Below the pieces are notes generated by a model. It was not told where the DNA came from. It saw nothing but the letters and a program-made list of their open reading frames with translations, and searched no databases. The position numbers and the translations under genes were made by a program. A DNA stretch of 64,000 nucleotides, from positions 2,450,788-2,514,787 of the forward strand of contig NZ_CP064786.1 of NCBI RefSeq assembly GCF_017094485.1. The letters run 5' to 3'. The DNA is from Natranaeroarchaeum sulfidigenes (GTDB lineage Archaea > Halobacteriota > Halobacteria > Halobacteriales > Natronoarchaeaceae). Shown here in pieces: positions 25,963-34,198 of this stretch. The stretch's first letter is position 1. Every line of letters starts with the position of its first letter.

Positions 25963-26502
25963 ATGAGCGATCCTGACGACAGCACGAAACCGCCGGGGGC
26001 TACTCTCGCCGCCGAACTCGGTGACCAGCTTCGTGAGCAAGACGCCACGATTGCCACCGCAGAATCGTGTACTGGAGGACTCATGGGAGCAGCGCTGACG
26101 GCAGTCCCCGGCTCCAGTGACTACTTCGACCGTGCGCTGGTAACCTACGCCTACGACGCCAAGCGGCAGCTGCTGGGGGTCAACCGGGAGGACCTCGACG
26201 ATCATGGGGCGGTCAGCGAACCGGTTGCTCGACAGATGGCCAGCGGTGTTCGGGATACTGCAGACGTAACCTGGGGTGTTGGGATAACCGGCGTCGCGGG
26301 GCCGGGCGGCGGAACCGAGGAGACCCCTGTCGGGACGGTGTATCTCGGCGTCGCGTACGCCGGTCCGTGGGAGACGAACGAGTCGTACACAACGGTCTCA
26401 CGCTACGAATTCGAGGGAGATCGGTCGGCAGTCCGATCAGCAACCGTCCAGCAGGCGCTGGAAGATGTGCTCGCGGAACTACGGTTGGTATCCGGTCTGT
26501 AA
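25963..26502 (+). CDS. CinA-family nicotinamide-nucleotide amidohydrolase (PncC domain)
   Basis: A 179-residue stand-alone C-terminal CinA domain. TIATAESCTGGLMGAALTAVPGSSDYF is the family signature with the active-site serine/cysteine region, and GITGVAGPGGGTEETPVGTVYLGV is the second conserved block. The domain deamidates nicotinamide mononucleotide to nicotinic acid mononucleotide in pyridine-nucleotide recycling. The ATG chosen starts an acidic N-terminus, and the open frame before it codes for non-acidic residues and overlaps the divergent aminotransferase gene. An NMN adenylyltransferase of the same pathway lies at 49389. Confidence 0.9.
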   Translation: MSDPDDSTKPPGATLAAELGDQLREQDATIATAESCTGGLMGAALTAVPGSSDYFDRALVTYAYDAKRQLLGVNREDLDDHGAVSEPVARQMASGVRDTADVTWGVGITGVAGPGGGTEETPVGTVYLGVAYAGPWETNESYTTVSRYEFEGDRSAVRSATVQQALEDVLAELRLVSGL

Positions 26503-26559
26503 CCGGATCAAAAGGGAAAGTATCTTTCGGCGGGCGGTCGGAGAAGATCAGTATATCCG

Positions 26560-27048
26560 ATGAATAAAAAAGGACACGTGCTCAACGCCGTCTTCCTGAG
26601 CATCGGTCTCGCGTACCTGCTCGAGCCCGCTGGTGACGAGACAACGTTTATTGCGATGGTCGCAATCGGTATTCCCGTCACACTCGGCGCACTGTTTCCG
26701 GACGTCGACACTGACTTCGGAAAACACCGCAAGACGCTGCACAACCTCCCAATACTGGCTCTGTTCGTTGCGTTCCCGTACTTCTTTGACGGGAACCTTC
26801 AGTACGTCTGGATCGGTGTGCTGACGCACTATGTCCTCGATATCGCGGGGAGCAAGCGTGGCATTGCGCTGTTTTACCCGATCTGGAAGAAGGAGTTCGG
26901 TCTCCCGATCGGCGTCGCGGTGAGTAGCAATCGTTCGACGCTGATGACGATCGTGGTTACGCTGGCAGAACTCGTCGTCGCGGCACTGATCATCTACGAT
27001 GTCCCGCTGATGGCGCTCGACGCTGCCCGGTCGTCGGTCGGCATCTAG
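26560..27048 (+). CDS. Membrane-bound metal-dependent hydrolase (YdjM/DUF457-like)
   Basis: A 162-residue protein with four hydrophobic segments. NKKGHVLNAVF gives the first histidine, LGALFPDVDTDFGKHRKTLHN gives D-x-D and H-x(4)-H, and VLTHYVLDIAGSKRG gives H-x(3)-D. These are the pattern of the YdjM/DUF457 putative metal-dependent hydrolases. The family is widespread and its substrate is unknown. Its stop codon shares a CTAG with the convergent PHP gene. Confidence 0.85.
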   Translation: MNKKGHVLNAVFLSIGLAYLLEPAGDETTFIAMVAIGIPVTLGALFPDVDTDFGKHRKTLHNLPILALFVAFPYFFDGNLQYVWIGVLTHYVLDIAGSKRGIALFYPIWKKEFGLPIGVAVSSNRSTLMTIVVTLAELVVAALIIYDVPLMALDAARSSVGI

Positions 27049-27815
27049 TATGCCGAGACGTCGTCGAACCGACTCGCATAGAGCGATCGTGTCGGGTGTG
27101 TTGGCTCGGTCTCCGAGAGGACGATTCGATCGAACTTCTTCCCGGTGTTCTCCCAGCCGAGATGGGCGAACTCCGCGACCGACTGGAGCCGGTGGCTCCA
27201 CCCCCGACGACGACAGGCCTGCCGTGAGACGCCGTCCTGCAGCGCAGTGCACAGCTCGGCTTCGGTCCGGATATCGCGATCGAACGTCGTCCATGCCAAG
27301 CCGACAGAGCCAGGGAGATGCGCGTACGACGACGCGGTAACCGGAGCGTCGACGGTCCGCGCAATCTCGCGGGCCCGGGTGGTGTGTCGTTGCCAGTGTT
27401 TCAGATTGTACACCTCGACCGCGTCGATCCGCTCACGGTGGGCCAGGATATCGTCTTCGGCCAGTCCAACCGTGAGAAACTCGGGGTGAGGGACGATCAC
27501 AGTGGCGTCCTGCCGATCGAGTTCAGCCATCGCACCATCGAGCGAGATGAAGTCGGGGATGGGATCGGACAGTCCCAGTGCGAGGACGTGTTTGCGCTCG
27601 CGCCAGGGGCCGGTAAACACCTCGCGGGCGGGGACAACGAGGAGTTCATCGTCCGAGAACCGATCCGCCCGGCGCTCTATCTCGGGCAAGGGCATGAAAT
27701 GAGGAGCGTACACGAGTACGTCGATCCCGCGTGCCTTTGCCCGCTCGGCGACACCTTCGTCGAGTATTTTCACGTGGCAATCGACCCGGGTCCCATCGCG
27801 TTCGGTCACAGCCAC
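27045..27815 (-). CDS. PHP-domain/PHP-associated protein
   Basis: A 256-residue protein from a GTG start. RVDCHVKILD, VYAPHFMPLPEI, VVPAREVFTGPWRERKHVLALGL, VIVPHPEFLTVGL and PVTASSYAHLPGSVGLAWT carry the histidine/acidic positions of the polymerase-and-histidinol-phosphatase (PHP) fold. It appears to be the PHP-associated type common in haloarchaea, with an incomplete set of metal ligands compared with PolX-type PHP. It may be a phosphoesterase, but the substrate is unknown. It precedes the Blh/halorhodopsin genes on the same strand by position only and is transcribed last in that minus-strand row. Confidence 0.75.
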   Translation of the reverse strand: MAVTERDGTRVDCHVKILDEGVAERAKARGIDVLVYAPHFMPLPEIERRADRFSDDELLVVPAREVFTGPWRERKHVLALGLSDPIPDFISLDGAMAELDRQDATVIVPHPEFLTVGLAEDDILAHRERIDAVEVYNLKHWQRHTTRAREIARTVDAPVTASSYAHLPGSVGLAWTTFDRDIRTEAELCTALQDGVSRQACRRRGWSHRLQSVAEFAHLGWENTGKKFDRIVLSETEPTHPTRSLYASRFDDVSAY

Positions 27816-27854
27816 GAATTCCGGGTGTCCCGAATTAGCGATTACGGTATCCGG

Positions 27855-28919
27855 TCATCGCCAGAACCCATCGTAGTAATCGAGGACGGAAACGAAGGCG
27901 ACGTGTGGGAGCGTCAGCACGGCGATAAAGACCAGATAGACCCCCATTAGGCTCCCGGGGTCGGCTGCGGCTCCCGGCAGCAACAGGTAGAGCGCGACGG
28001 CAAACACGAGTGAGAGCGCCGTCAGCGGGGCAGCGTCGCGGGCAAACCGGGCCATCGGGGCCACGACAGCCCCGTCGTCCACGGACGCCGCAATCCGGTC
28101 GTCAAGCAGCAAAAATCGGACGATGTGCCGGAGCGAGTGCCAGAAACAGAAGTACAGGCCGATCGCAAGCAGTGGTGGGACGGTAGCAAAAAACACGACC
28201 AGCAATCCGGTTTCGGCGGCGTCGATCCGCCACGGACGCGTGTTCGACGCACGAATCCACCCCAGCCCGAGTGCAGTGACGACGAGCGAGCCGTACACGA
28301 CGGCGACGAGAAGGCGCGCTTCGGTAGTGAAGAATGGATCGAGTGCACCGACGGCACCCGGGTCGACTACGCCGACGATCCACTCGGCGACGCGTCGGTA
28401 CTCGCCGGGGAACGCGACCAGCGGCACCAGCATGGGTGCGCCGCCGCGGACGAGGGCGGTCAGTGCCGTCCCGCCGGGACCCCGGACGTGTGTGACACCG
28501 ACGAGTTCCCGAAGCGGGTGCACGTCACCCTGTCCCCAGTGAAACCAGGTGAGCAGGATGAAGAAGACGAACGCGGCGGCAGGCGAGAGAAACCAGACCA
28601 CCGCGTACCCCCCACCGAGCAGTGCGTACACGAGCCCGACCTCCGCCAGTGAGCGGGCGGTCAGTCCCGTCCCTCTCGCACGGGGAGTGACGAGATGGTC
28701 GACCGCACCGTGGGGAAGTCCCAGCAGGAGGACGCTCAAGAATAGTGGGGCTAACTGTATCGAAAGCGGAATCTCCGTGCCGACGACCGTGACAACGACG
28801 GAGGTCGCAAGGAGCGTGATCCAGCCCGGAAGAAGCGCCAGTCTGGCGGCCCCCTCTAACCGCCGTCCAGCAAGGGCTGTTGTGAGTCGCTCTGCAGTAG
28901 GGCTGGAAGTGTCACTCAT
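27855..28919 (-). CDS. blh: Brp/Blh-family beta-carotene 15,15'-dioxygenase
   Basis: A 354-residue polytopic membrane protein of the Brp/Blh family, which cleaves beta-carotene into two molecules of retinal, the chromophore for rhodopsins. The iron-binding histidines are visible in LLGLPHGAVDHL (His 70 and 75), LTWFHWGQGDVHP, CFWHSLRHIVRFLL and TLPHVAFVSV. It lies 57 bases downstream of the halorhodopsin gene on the same strand. The gap holds a T-rich tract (CCTTTTTTATTG on the minus strand) that might be a terminator or a promoter element. Substrate supply fits the lycopene cyclase gene at 32182. Confidence 0.92.
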   Translation of the reverse strand: MSDTSSPTAERLTTALAGRRLEGAARLALLPGWITLLATSVVVTVVGTEIPLSIQLAPLFLSVLLLGLPHGAVDHLVTPRARGTGLTARSLAEVGLVYALLGGGYAVVWFLSPAAAFVFFILLTWFHWGQGDVHPLRELVGVTHVRGPGGTALTALVRGGAPMLVPLVAFPGEYRRVAEWIVGVVDPGAVGALDPFFTTEARLLVAVVYGSLVVTALGLGWIRASNTRPWRIDAAETGLLVVFFATVPPLLAIGLYFCFWHSLRHIVRFLLLDDRIAASVDDGAVVAPMARFARDAAPLTALSLVFAVALYLLLPGAAADPGSLMGVYLVFIAVLTLPHVAFVSVLDYYDGFWR

Positions 28920-28976
28920 CAGTGGATACTCCGGAGCGCGACAATAAAAAAGGCGACTCGTCGAATCCGGGTCCGA

Positions 28977-29840
28977 TCAGTCGTCAGCAGGGGCCGCGCC
29001 GGACGCCCCGGAGCGGTCGACGCCGACCGACGGCATGTCCGCAATGACCGACTCGTTCTTCGCGACCCAGTTCAGCAGCAGGAACGCGAAGATGTACTTC
29101 GCGACGATGTCGAGCCCGCTGTAGGCCCACGAGGTGATCGCGACGTCGAGCACGGCGATCCCCTCGGCGCCGAGCGCCCAGAAGATCGGGTAGCCGAGCC
29201 ACATCGCGACCGTGAGGATCTTCAGCGTGTTGAAGATTTCAGCCGTCCCGTTCGCTTTGGCGTCCTCCGGCCACTTGACCAGCAGGACGTAGAGGACGAC
29301 CAGGAAGAACATGCAGCTGATGAAGTACCAGAACCAGCGCAGGCCGTGTGAAGACACGGTCAGTGCAGCTGCAAGCCCGGTCACACACATGCTGATGTCC
29401 GCAACAAGGATCGTGAACAGATCCGTCGCGTTAGAGCCTGCAAGCAGACCGAGTGCGAGCAGGATCATCGGAGTCGACAGTGCCCAGGTGAGGTAGCGAC
29501 CCCACATGGTGAGTACCTCTTCGCCCGCGAGTGCGTGCCCCGCCGGCATCTCCAGGAAACTGATTGTCAGTCCGGACACGAGCCCAGTATAACTGGAGAT
29601 TGAGACAAGCGGGACCATCAGCGTCGCCACGAAAATCAGCTGCGCGCGTGGATCTTTGACGTTACGACCCATATACACGAACAGCAGGATCGAGAGGCCG
29701 GCAAGCGCGATGTTTACCCAGAACGAGGCGCTCAGCAGCGCGTCATCCTGTACTGCCTCGAAGATTTCTGGCTGTGTCATCTCGAGGAACGTCCCGAACT
29801 GTGCTATTGCAGCCGCATCACCAGCTATCGCCTCTAACAT
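28977..29840 (-). CDS. hop: Halorhodopsin (light-driven chloride pump)
   Basis: A 287-residue seven-helix retinal protein closely resembling halorhodopsin of Natronomonas. Helix C reads RYLTWALSTPMILLALG, so the three pump positions are Thr 118, Ser 122 and Ala 129. This TSA set marks an inward chloride pump, as opposed to the Asp-Thr-Asp of proton pumps. The retinal Schiff-base lysine is Lys 248 with Asp 244 in SGLDIVAKYIF. The C-terminus GAAPADD also matches. Start choice: MLEAIAGD gives the expected short N-terminal tail. Upstream are a TATA-like box and an ACTAGT element shared with the lycopene cyclase promoter. The divergent neighbour encodes a Bat-like regulator. Confidence 0.95.
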   Translation of the reverse strand: MLEAIAGDAAAIAQFGTFLEMTQPEIFEAVQDDALLSASFWVNIALAGLSILLFVYMGRNVKDPRAQLIFVATLMVPLVSISSYTGLVSGLTISFLEMPAGHALAGEEVLTMWGRYLTWALSTPMILLALGLLAGSNATDLFTILVADISMCVTGLAAALTVSSHGLRWFWYFISCMFFLVVLYVLLVKWPEDAKANGTAEIFNTLKILTVAMWLGYPIFWALGAEGIAVLDVAITSWAYSGLDIVAKYIFAFLLLNWVAKNESVIADMPSVGVDRSGASGAAPADD

Positions 29841-29866
29841 AATCCAATCGAAGAGGGGTACGACTA

Positions 29867-29875
29867 TGTAAAAAG
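29867..29875 (-). promoter_or_regulatory. Putative promoter box of hop (CTTTTTACA)
   Basis: On the minus strand CTTTTTACA lies 27-35 bases before the halorhodopsin ATG, the position of a TATA element for a near-leaderless message. The same nine bases occur upstream of the lycopene cyclase gene (32064-32072). Confidence 0.5.
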
Positions 29876-29881
29876 GGTATG

Positions 29882-29892
29882 TCCTTACTAGT
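29882..29892 (-). promoter_or_regulatory. Putative upstream activating element of hop (ACTAGTAAGGA)
   Basis: ACTAGTAAGGA on the minus strand, six bases upstream of the CTTTTTACA box. The same 11 bases precede the lycopene cyclase promoter (32026-32036). The ACTAG core with a G a few bases later resembles the Bat-dependent activator sequence described for bop-regulon promoters in Halobacterium, as I recall it. The site also lies in the region divergent to the Bat-like gene and could serve both directions. Confidence 0.5.
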
Positions 29893-30041
29893 ATGAACAC
29901 ATCCTACAAACATGCGAAAAGGTACCAAGAGAAACTCAGTAGTCGGTTGGGAGCACTAACCCCAACCCGTGTTCTTAATATTTCTAAATTGATAATGAAA
30001 CATACCAGAACATATTATCCGACGCGCTCCAATACCTTACT

Positions 30042-32030
30042 ATGATCAAACCCCGGACGCTGCTCGTGTATCCGGCGGAAGACGCCGACGACATCAAGGC
30101 CTCACTTGAGAGCACGGGCTGTCAGGTCGTCCACGTCAGCAAGGCGACGAGAGCGCTCGCCAAACTGTCCAGCCAGCAGTTCGACTGCCTGGTGAGCGGG
30201 TACGAACTCCCCGGCGACGACGGGCTCTCGTTATTATCGGCCGTGCGCGAAACACATCCCGGACTACCGGTCGTTCTTTTTACCGACTCGGACGAAGAGG
30301 AGATCACGGAGCGGGCCTTCGATAACGGGGTAAGCAGGTTCCTTCGAAAGAACGGAGCCGAATCGTTACGCCAGTTAAACACCGAAGTCACCGATCTTAC
30401 CGTCAACAGATCGGCGACGGTCCACAAAGAGGAAATCGAGGAACACAGACCGACGCCGGAAGATATCTCGCGTGCCGTCCACGAGGCACCGATCGGAATC
30501 ACGATGAGCGACCCCACACTGGCGGATAACCCGCTCGTGTTCGTCAACGAAGCATGGTCCGAACTGACCGGGTACGACGAAGGAGACATGCTCGGTCGGA
30601 ATCCTCGGATCCTACAGGGGCCGGAAACGGATCCGGATAACGTCGACGAACTGGCGACAGCAATCGAGGACGAAGAGCCAGTCACCGTCGAGATCCGAAA
30701 CTACCGGAACGATGGGACACCCTTCTGGAACGAGTTGACAGTCGCGCCCATATACGATGACGACGGAGAGCTCGTCCACTACGTCGGGTTCCAGAACGAC
30801 GTGACAGACAGAAAAGCAGCCGAACGGCTCGCAAAGGGGCGCGCGGAGAAACTAGCAGCCGAACGGACCGTATTGCAACGAATACTATCGCGTGTGAACG
30901 GACTCCTTAGCGAGATTACCCGGATCCTCGTCGAGGAGAACGAACGTGCAACGATCGAACAGCAAGTCTGTGAGGAGATAGTCAGCTCGAAAAGTTACGT
31001 CGCGAGCTGGATCGGGACGATGAATCCAGCTGATACGAAGCTACAACTGTCGACACAGACGGGAGCGATATCCGGGATTCAGTCGCCAGTCGAGATCGAA
31101 TCGATGCCGAACGCGGTCGAAGACGCACTCGAGTTGGGGAGCGTCAGGGTTTGCACAGTCGGCTCCGACGAGCGCGGGCGGCTCGCCCCGGACTCAGTCG
31201 GCGCACGACGGCTCGCCATCATTCCGCTGGTCTATCAACAAAAGAGGTACGGACTACTGGGCGTCTACGCCGATAGCGACGATGCGCTGGACAGTCGGGA
31301 AGTCGAGCTGTTCGAATCGATCGGACAGATGATCGCCAGTGGCCTCAACGCCGCCGAGACGGCACGAATGTTGACGACTGCAAACGTCCTCGAACTGGAG
31401 TTCGAGATCTACGACGAGACGTTCCCACTCTCGCGGTTCGCCGACGTGATCGGCACCGATGTCGAGTTCGTCGGGCTGGTGCGCGATAACGGCTACGAGA
31501 TCTACGTTCGGACGACACGAATGAACGGCAACCCGGCCGATCTGCTATCACTTCCACGCGTCGAGAATATTCGTCGTGTTTCGGAGACGGACGAGGGGTA
31601 CACGTTCGCTGCCGAGGTCAACACGAAGGAACCATTCGACCAGCTCGGAGATTACGGTGCGTCGGTCGTGAACATTACGGCAGAGCCGACGCAAGCGACG
31701 CTATCCCTGGAACTGCCATTAAAGTACAATACCCGATCGGTACTCGAACTGCTTGAGTCGCTGTACGACCGTGTCGAGCTCAAGGCCAAACACGAGCGTG
31801 ACGGACATGAAGAGACGACCCACGAGTTCGCCGCGGCGGTAAACGAACGATTGACCGACCGTCAGCAGGCGGCGCTGGAGACAGCCCATTTGAACGGCTA
31901 CTTCGAGTGGCCACGCCAGGTCGACGGTGAAGAGGTCGCGGAAACGATGGGGATCACTCGACAGACGTTCCACCAGCATCTCCGTGCGGCCGAGCGCAAA
32001 CTCGTCCAATCCTTCGTGAACCCTAACTAG
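30042..32030 (+). CDS. Bacterio-opsin activator (Bat)-like regulator
   Basis: A 662-residue multidomain regulator. Residues 1-120 are a receiver-like domain in which the phospho-acceptor position reads VSGYELPG, with Gly 53 where aspartate is expected. Residues 140-270 form a PAS/PAC domain with GRNPRILQG at 185-193, a LOV-type motif with proline in place of cysteine. Residues about 300-450 are a GAF domain, then a Bat-type middle domain. Residues 604-662 are the HTH-10 DNA-binding domain (LTDRQQAALETAHLNGYFEW, GITRQTFHQHLRAAERK). Position between halorhodopsin and lycopene cyclase suggests it controls them. Signal sensing would rely on the PAS/GAF domains in some other way. Confidence 0.9.
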   Translation: MIKPRTLLVYPAEDADDIKASLESTGCQVVHVSKATRALAKLSSQQFDCLVSGYELPGDDGLSLLSAVRETHPGLPVVLFTDSDEEEITERAFDNGVSRFLRKNGAESLRQLNTEVTDLTVNRSATVHKEEIEEHRPTPEDISRAVHEAPIGITMSDPTLADNPLVFVNEAWSELTGYDEGDMLGRNPRILQGPETDPDNVDELATAIEDEEPVTVEIRNYRNDGTPFWNELTVAPIYDDDGELVHYVGFQNDVTDRKAAERLAKGRAEKLAAERTVLQRILSRVNGLLSEITRILVEENERATIEQQVCEEIVSSKSYVASWIGTMNPADTKLQLSTQTGAISGIQSPVEIESMPNAVEDALELGSVRVCTVGSDERGRLAPDSVGARRLAIIPLVYQQKRYGLLGVYADSDDALDSREVELFESIGQMIASGLNAAETARMLTTANVLELEFEIYDETFPLSRFADVIGTDVEFVGLVRDNGYEIYVRTTRMNGNPADLLSLPRVENIRRVSETDEGYTFAAEVNTKEPFDQLGDYGASVVNITAEPTQATLSLELPLKYNTRSVLELLESLYDRVELKAKHERDGHEETTHEFAAAVNERLTDRQQAALETAHLNGYFEWPRQVDGEEVAETMGITRQTFHQHLRAAERKLVQSFVNPN

Positions 32031-32036
32031 TAAGGA
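32026..32036 (+). promoter_or_regulatory. Putative activator element of lycopene cyclase gene (ACTAGTAAGGA)
   Basis: An exact copy of the hop element, overlapping the stop codon of the Bat-like gene (AACTAGTAAGG). It stands 27 bases upstream of the CTTTTTACA box, against six bases at hop. The preceding CCCTA further matches the ACC-rich left half I recall for the bop activator sequence. Confidence 0.5.
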
Positions 32037-32063
32037 GATGATTCTTAGTCATACGATTCACTG

Positions 32064-32072
32064 CTTTTTACA
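32064..32072 (+). promoter_or_regulatory. Putative promoter box of lycopene cyclase gene (CTTTTTACA)
   Basis: The same nine bases as the hop box. It lies about 110 bases before the cyclase ATG, so transcription from here would leave a leader of roughly 85 bases, unlike the near-leaderless hop message. Confidence 0.4.
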
Positions 32073-32181
32073 GGATGAGCTATCGCTATTACCGGAGTAG
32101 CCGCAGGTCGGTTTTCGGGACGTGTCGCCCAAGTACCCATGTCGGTGCTGTCTGCGACGGACGTCACCCCGGTGATCGCAC

Positions 32182-32970
32182 ATGAGCGTACCACTTACCT
32201 ACATGGAGTTTCATCTCGTGTTCATTCTGCCGCCATTGCTGGTCTTGGGGTGGTTTGCGTGGCGGCGGGACGACGCTAGCTGGGGACGTGCTCCACTCTC
32301 CGGGCTCGCCATTATGCTGTTTCTCGCGGTCGTCTACACGACACCGTGGACGAACGTCATGATTCCCAGAGGTGTCTGGTGGTACGGCGACGGTGCTGTG
32401 CTCGGAACGATCTGGTACACGCCGATAGAGGAATACCTCTTTTTCATCCTGCAGCCGATACTCACGGCGTTCTGGCTATTTCAGTTCCTGACTGTCGAAG
32501 ACCGGTCGTTACTGATTCCACTATCACATCGGCTCGCGGGAGCGGCTGGCGGTCTCGCGATCTGCGTTCTCGGATACTTCCTCATGGGGACGACCTCGAC
32601 GTTTTATCTCGGTTCCCTGCTGTTCTGGGCGGGCCCGATCCTCGCCATCCAGTGGGCGTTCGGGATCACGTATCTAATAAAAGAAGTCCCACGACTCCTC
32701 GCAGTGGCACTTGTCGTCCCAACGCTATACCTCTGGACCGTCGATCGGATCGCGATCGGTCTGGGGATCTGGTCGATTTCGGAGACACACACGATCGGCC
32801 TCTCCCTGCTTGGACTGCCAGTCGAGGAGGCGCTGTTTTTCTTCTTGACGAACGTCTTCCTCGTGCAGGGGATCGTCCTCTACATGTGGCTACTCGACCG
32901 CCCCTACGAGTTCGCCGGCGTCGGCTGGTTCAGCGAGCGGGCACAGGCAGTCGACAGCGAGCGAGCGTGA
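32182..32970 (+). CDS. crtY: Lycopene beta-cyclase, membrane CrtYcd type
   Basis: A 262-residue membrane protein made of two fused lycopene cyclase domains (CrtYc-CrtYd type). Each half carries the conserved P-x-E-E motif: TPIEEYLFF (Glu 83, 84) and LPVEEALFF (Glu 215, 216). Seven hydrophobic segments are visible. It closes both ends of lycopene to give beta-carotene, the substrate of the Blh enzyme 3.3 kb away. The island thus covers cyclisation, cleavage, opsin and regulator. The ATG at 32182 starts at the first conserved residues (MSVPLTYMEFHLVF). A shared promoter element lies upstream. Confidence 0.93.
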   Translation: MSVPLTYMEFHLVFILPPLLVLGWFAWRRDDASWGRAPLSGLAIMLFLAVVYTTPWTNVMIPRGVWWYGDGAVLGTIWYTPIEEYLFFILQPILTAFWLFQFLTVEDRSLLIPLSHRLAGAAGGLAICVLGYFLMGTTSTFYLGSLLFWAGPILAIQWAFGITYLIKEVPRLLAVALVVPTLYLWTVDRIAIGLGIWSISETHTIGLSLLGLPVEEALFFFLTNVFLVQGIVLYMWLLDRPYEFAGVGWFSERAQAVDSERA

Positions 32971-33012
32971 GTGCCGAAGGGTTTTAGCCCCTGCCGGGAG
33001 AGGCGTTCACTA

Positions 33013-33312
33013 ATGACCTGGGCATGCGGAATCGATGGCTGTGGCGAGGTATTCGACGAGATCGAGGACGCGATTATCCACCAGACGAGCGAGCACCAGC
33101 GCCGTGAGTGCAAGGTCTGTGGCGTCGTCGTCCCCGACGGCTATCTGGCGCTCAGACACGCGTTTAACGAGCACACTCGCGCCGAGTACGTGCGCGCGTA
33201 CGACGCCGACTCCGATGACGTCCGCGAGCGCGAAGAAGTAAAGGACGAAGTCGAAGCGACAGCCGATCTCCAGCAGGTTGTCGAGCGGTTGAACGACAGC
33301 GGTTCGTTATAG
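33013..33312 (+). CDS. Small zinc-finger-like protein (DUF7565-like)
   Basis: A 99-residue acidic protein. MTWACGIDGCGEVFDEIEDAIIHQTSEH is a C2H2-like finger (C-x4-C, then two histidines). A second cysteine pair with histidines follows (CKVCGVVV, LRHAFNEH). The C-terminal 30 residues are helical and acidic. It fits a small haloarchaeal family of unknown function (DUF7565). It could bind nucleic acid or be a partner protein. Its stop is next to the convergent spt5 stop without a gap. Confidence 0.75.
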   Translation: MTWACGIDGCGEVFDEIEDAIIHQTSEHQRRECKVCGVVVPDGYLALRHAFNEHTRAEYVRAYDADSDDVREREEVKDEVEATADLQQVVERLNDSGSL

Positions 33313-33750
33313 TTACCGTTCGTCGCTGTCGAGCACGCGGATCTGGTCGCCCCGGACGGTTACGGGAATCGGAACGGTCGCCTCGTAGAGTTCGACGGTT
33401 ACCTGATCTTTGCCCTCGTCGATCCGCTGGACCTGTGCCTTCTCGCCTTTGAACGGTCCGGCGACGAGTTCGACGATGTCTCCCTCCGCGATCCCCTCGA
33501 CGTCCGGCGTGGGCGAGAGAAAGTGTTCGACCTCCGAGATACCGCTCTCACCGGGGACGATACTGCGAGCGTGAGGGATCTCCTCGAGGACGCGAGAGAG
33601 GATCGCATCGTCCTCGGCTTCAACCATCACGTAGCTAGTAAGCGAGTCGGGTGCGAGCGCCGCATGGATGTCGTCTTCTTCACGAGTCATGATCATGTCG
33701 GCGACGGTGCGTTCCTGACTCGCGGTTGTTTTGACTGCGTAAATCGACAT
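33313..33750 (-). CDS. spt5: Transcription elongation factor Spt5
   Basis: A 145-residue archaeal Spt5/NusG homologue. The N-terminal NGN domain ([47 protein letters not shown]) is followed by a KOW domain at the C-terminus ([33 protein letters not shown]). It binds the RNA polymerase clamp with Spt4 to keep elongation processive. It is the last gene of a ftsZ1-secE-spt5 row, the conserved archaeal order, and begins six bases after the secE stop. Confidence 0.95.
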   Translation of the reverse strand: MSIYAVKTTASQERTVADMIMTREEDDIHAALAPDSLTSYVMVEAEDDAILSRVLEEIPHARSIVPGESGISEVEHFLSPTPDVEGIAEGDIVELVAGPFKGEKAQVQRIDEGKDQVTVELYEATVPIPVTVRGDQIRVLDSDER

Positions 33751-33756
33751 GCTATA

Positions 33757-33966
33757 TCACGCTCCGAGGGCTGCCCAGAGCAGGAAGCCACCCTCGTAGG
33801 GTGGCACCAGGTGGAGCATAAACGCGGCGATCAGAAAGCCGATGAAACCGACGACGAGAATGCCAGCACCGGCGATCTTGGCGACCTGTGAGAACTCGTT
33901 CCACGACGGCGTGCTGGCCATTTTGAGGACCCGCACGTACGACGTGAGATCTAGAGGGACGTCCAT
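33757..33966 (-). CDS. secE: Protein translocase subunit SecE/Sec61 gamma
   Basis: A 69-residue single-span membrane protein. The amphipathic helix [27 protein letters not shown], with its conserved Pro-Ser/Thr-x-x-E/D-F pattern, precedes one membrane segment (about residues 31-53). It clamps the SecY channel. Its place between ftsZ1 and spt5 is the usual archaeal arrangement. A 232-base gap separates it from ftsZ1, so it may have its own promoter, for example in the T-rich stretch at 33990-34010. Confidence 0.92.
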   Translation of the reverse strand: MDVPLDLTSYVRVLKMASTPSWNEFSQVAKIAGAGILVVGFIGFLIAAFMLHLVPPYEGGFLLWAALGA

Positions 33967-34198
33967 GTGTATAGGGCTTCTAACAGAGGGGCCTTTTTCT
34001 ATCTTTCTACCCGTGGATGACGTATTTCGGGATCGAGAGGTCAGTTATCGGGAGCTTTGCGATCCACATGGGCGGCCCCCTGATGGGATCGACTCGGCGA
34101 CCGTATCCGCGTGCAATCGACACCCGATGCAAACCCGCCGTGCTGTCGCTCATCGGTGCAGATTCACACGGACTGACGTAAACGTAGCGAGAGCGGGC

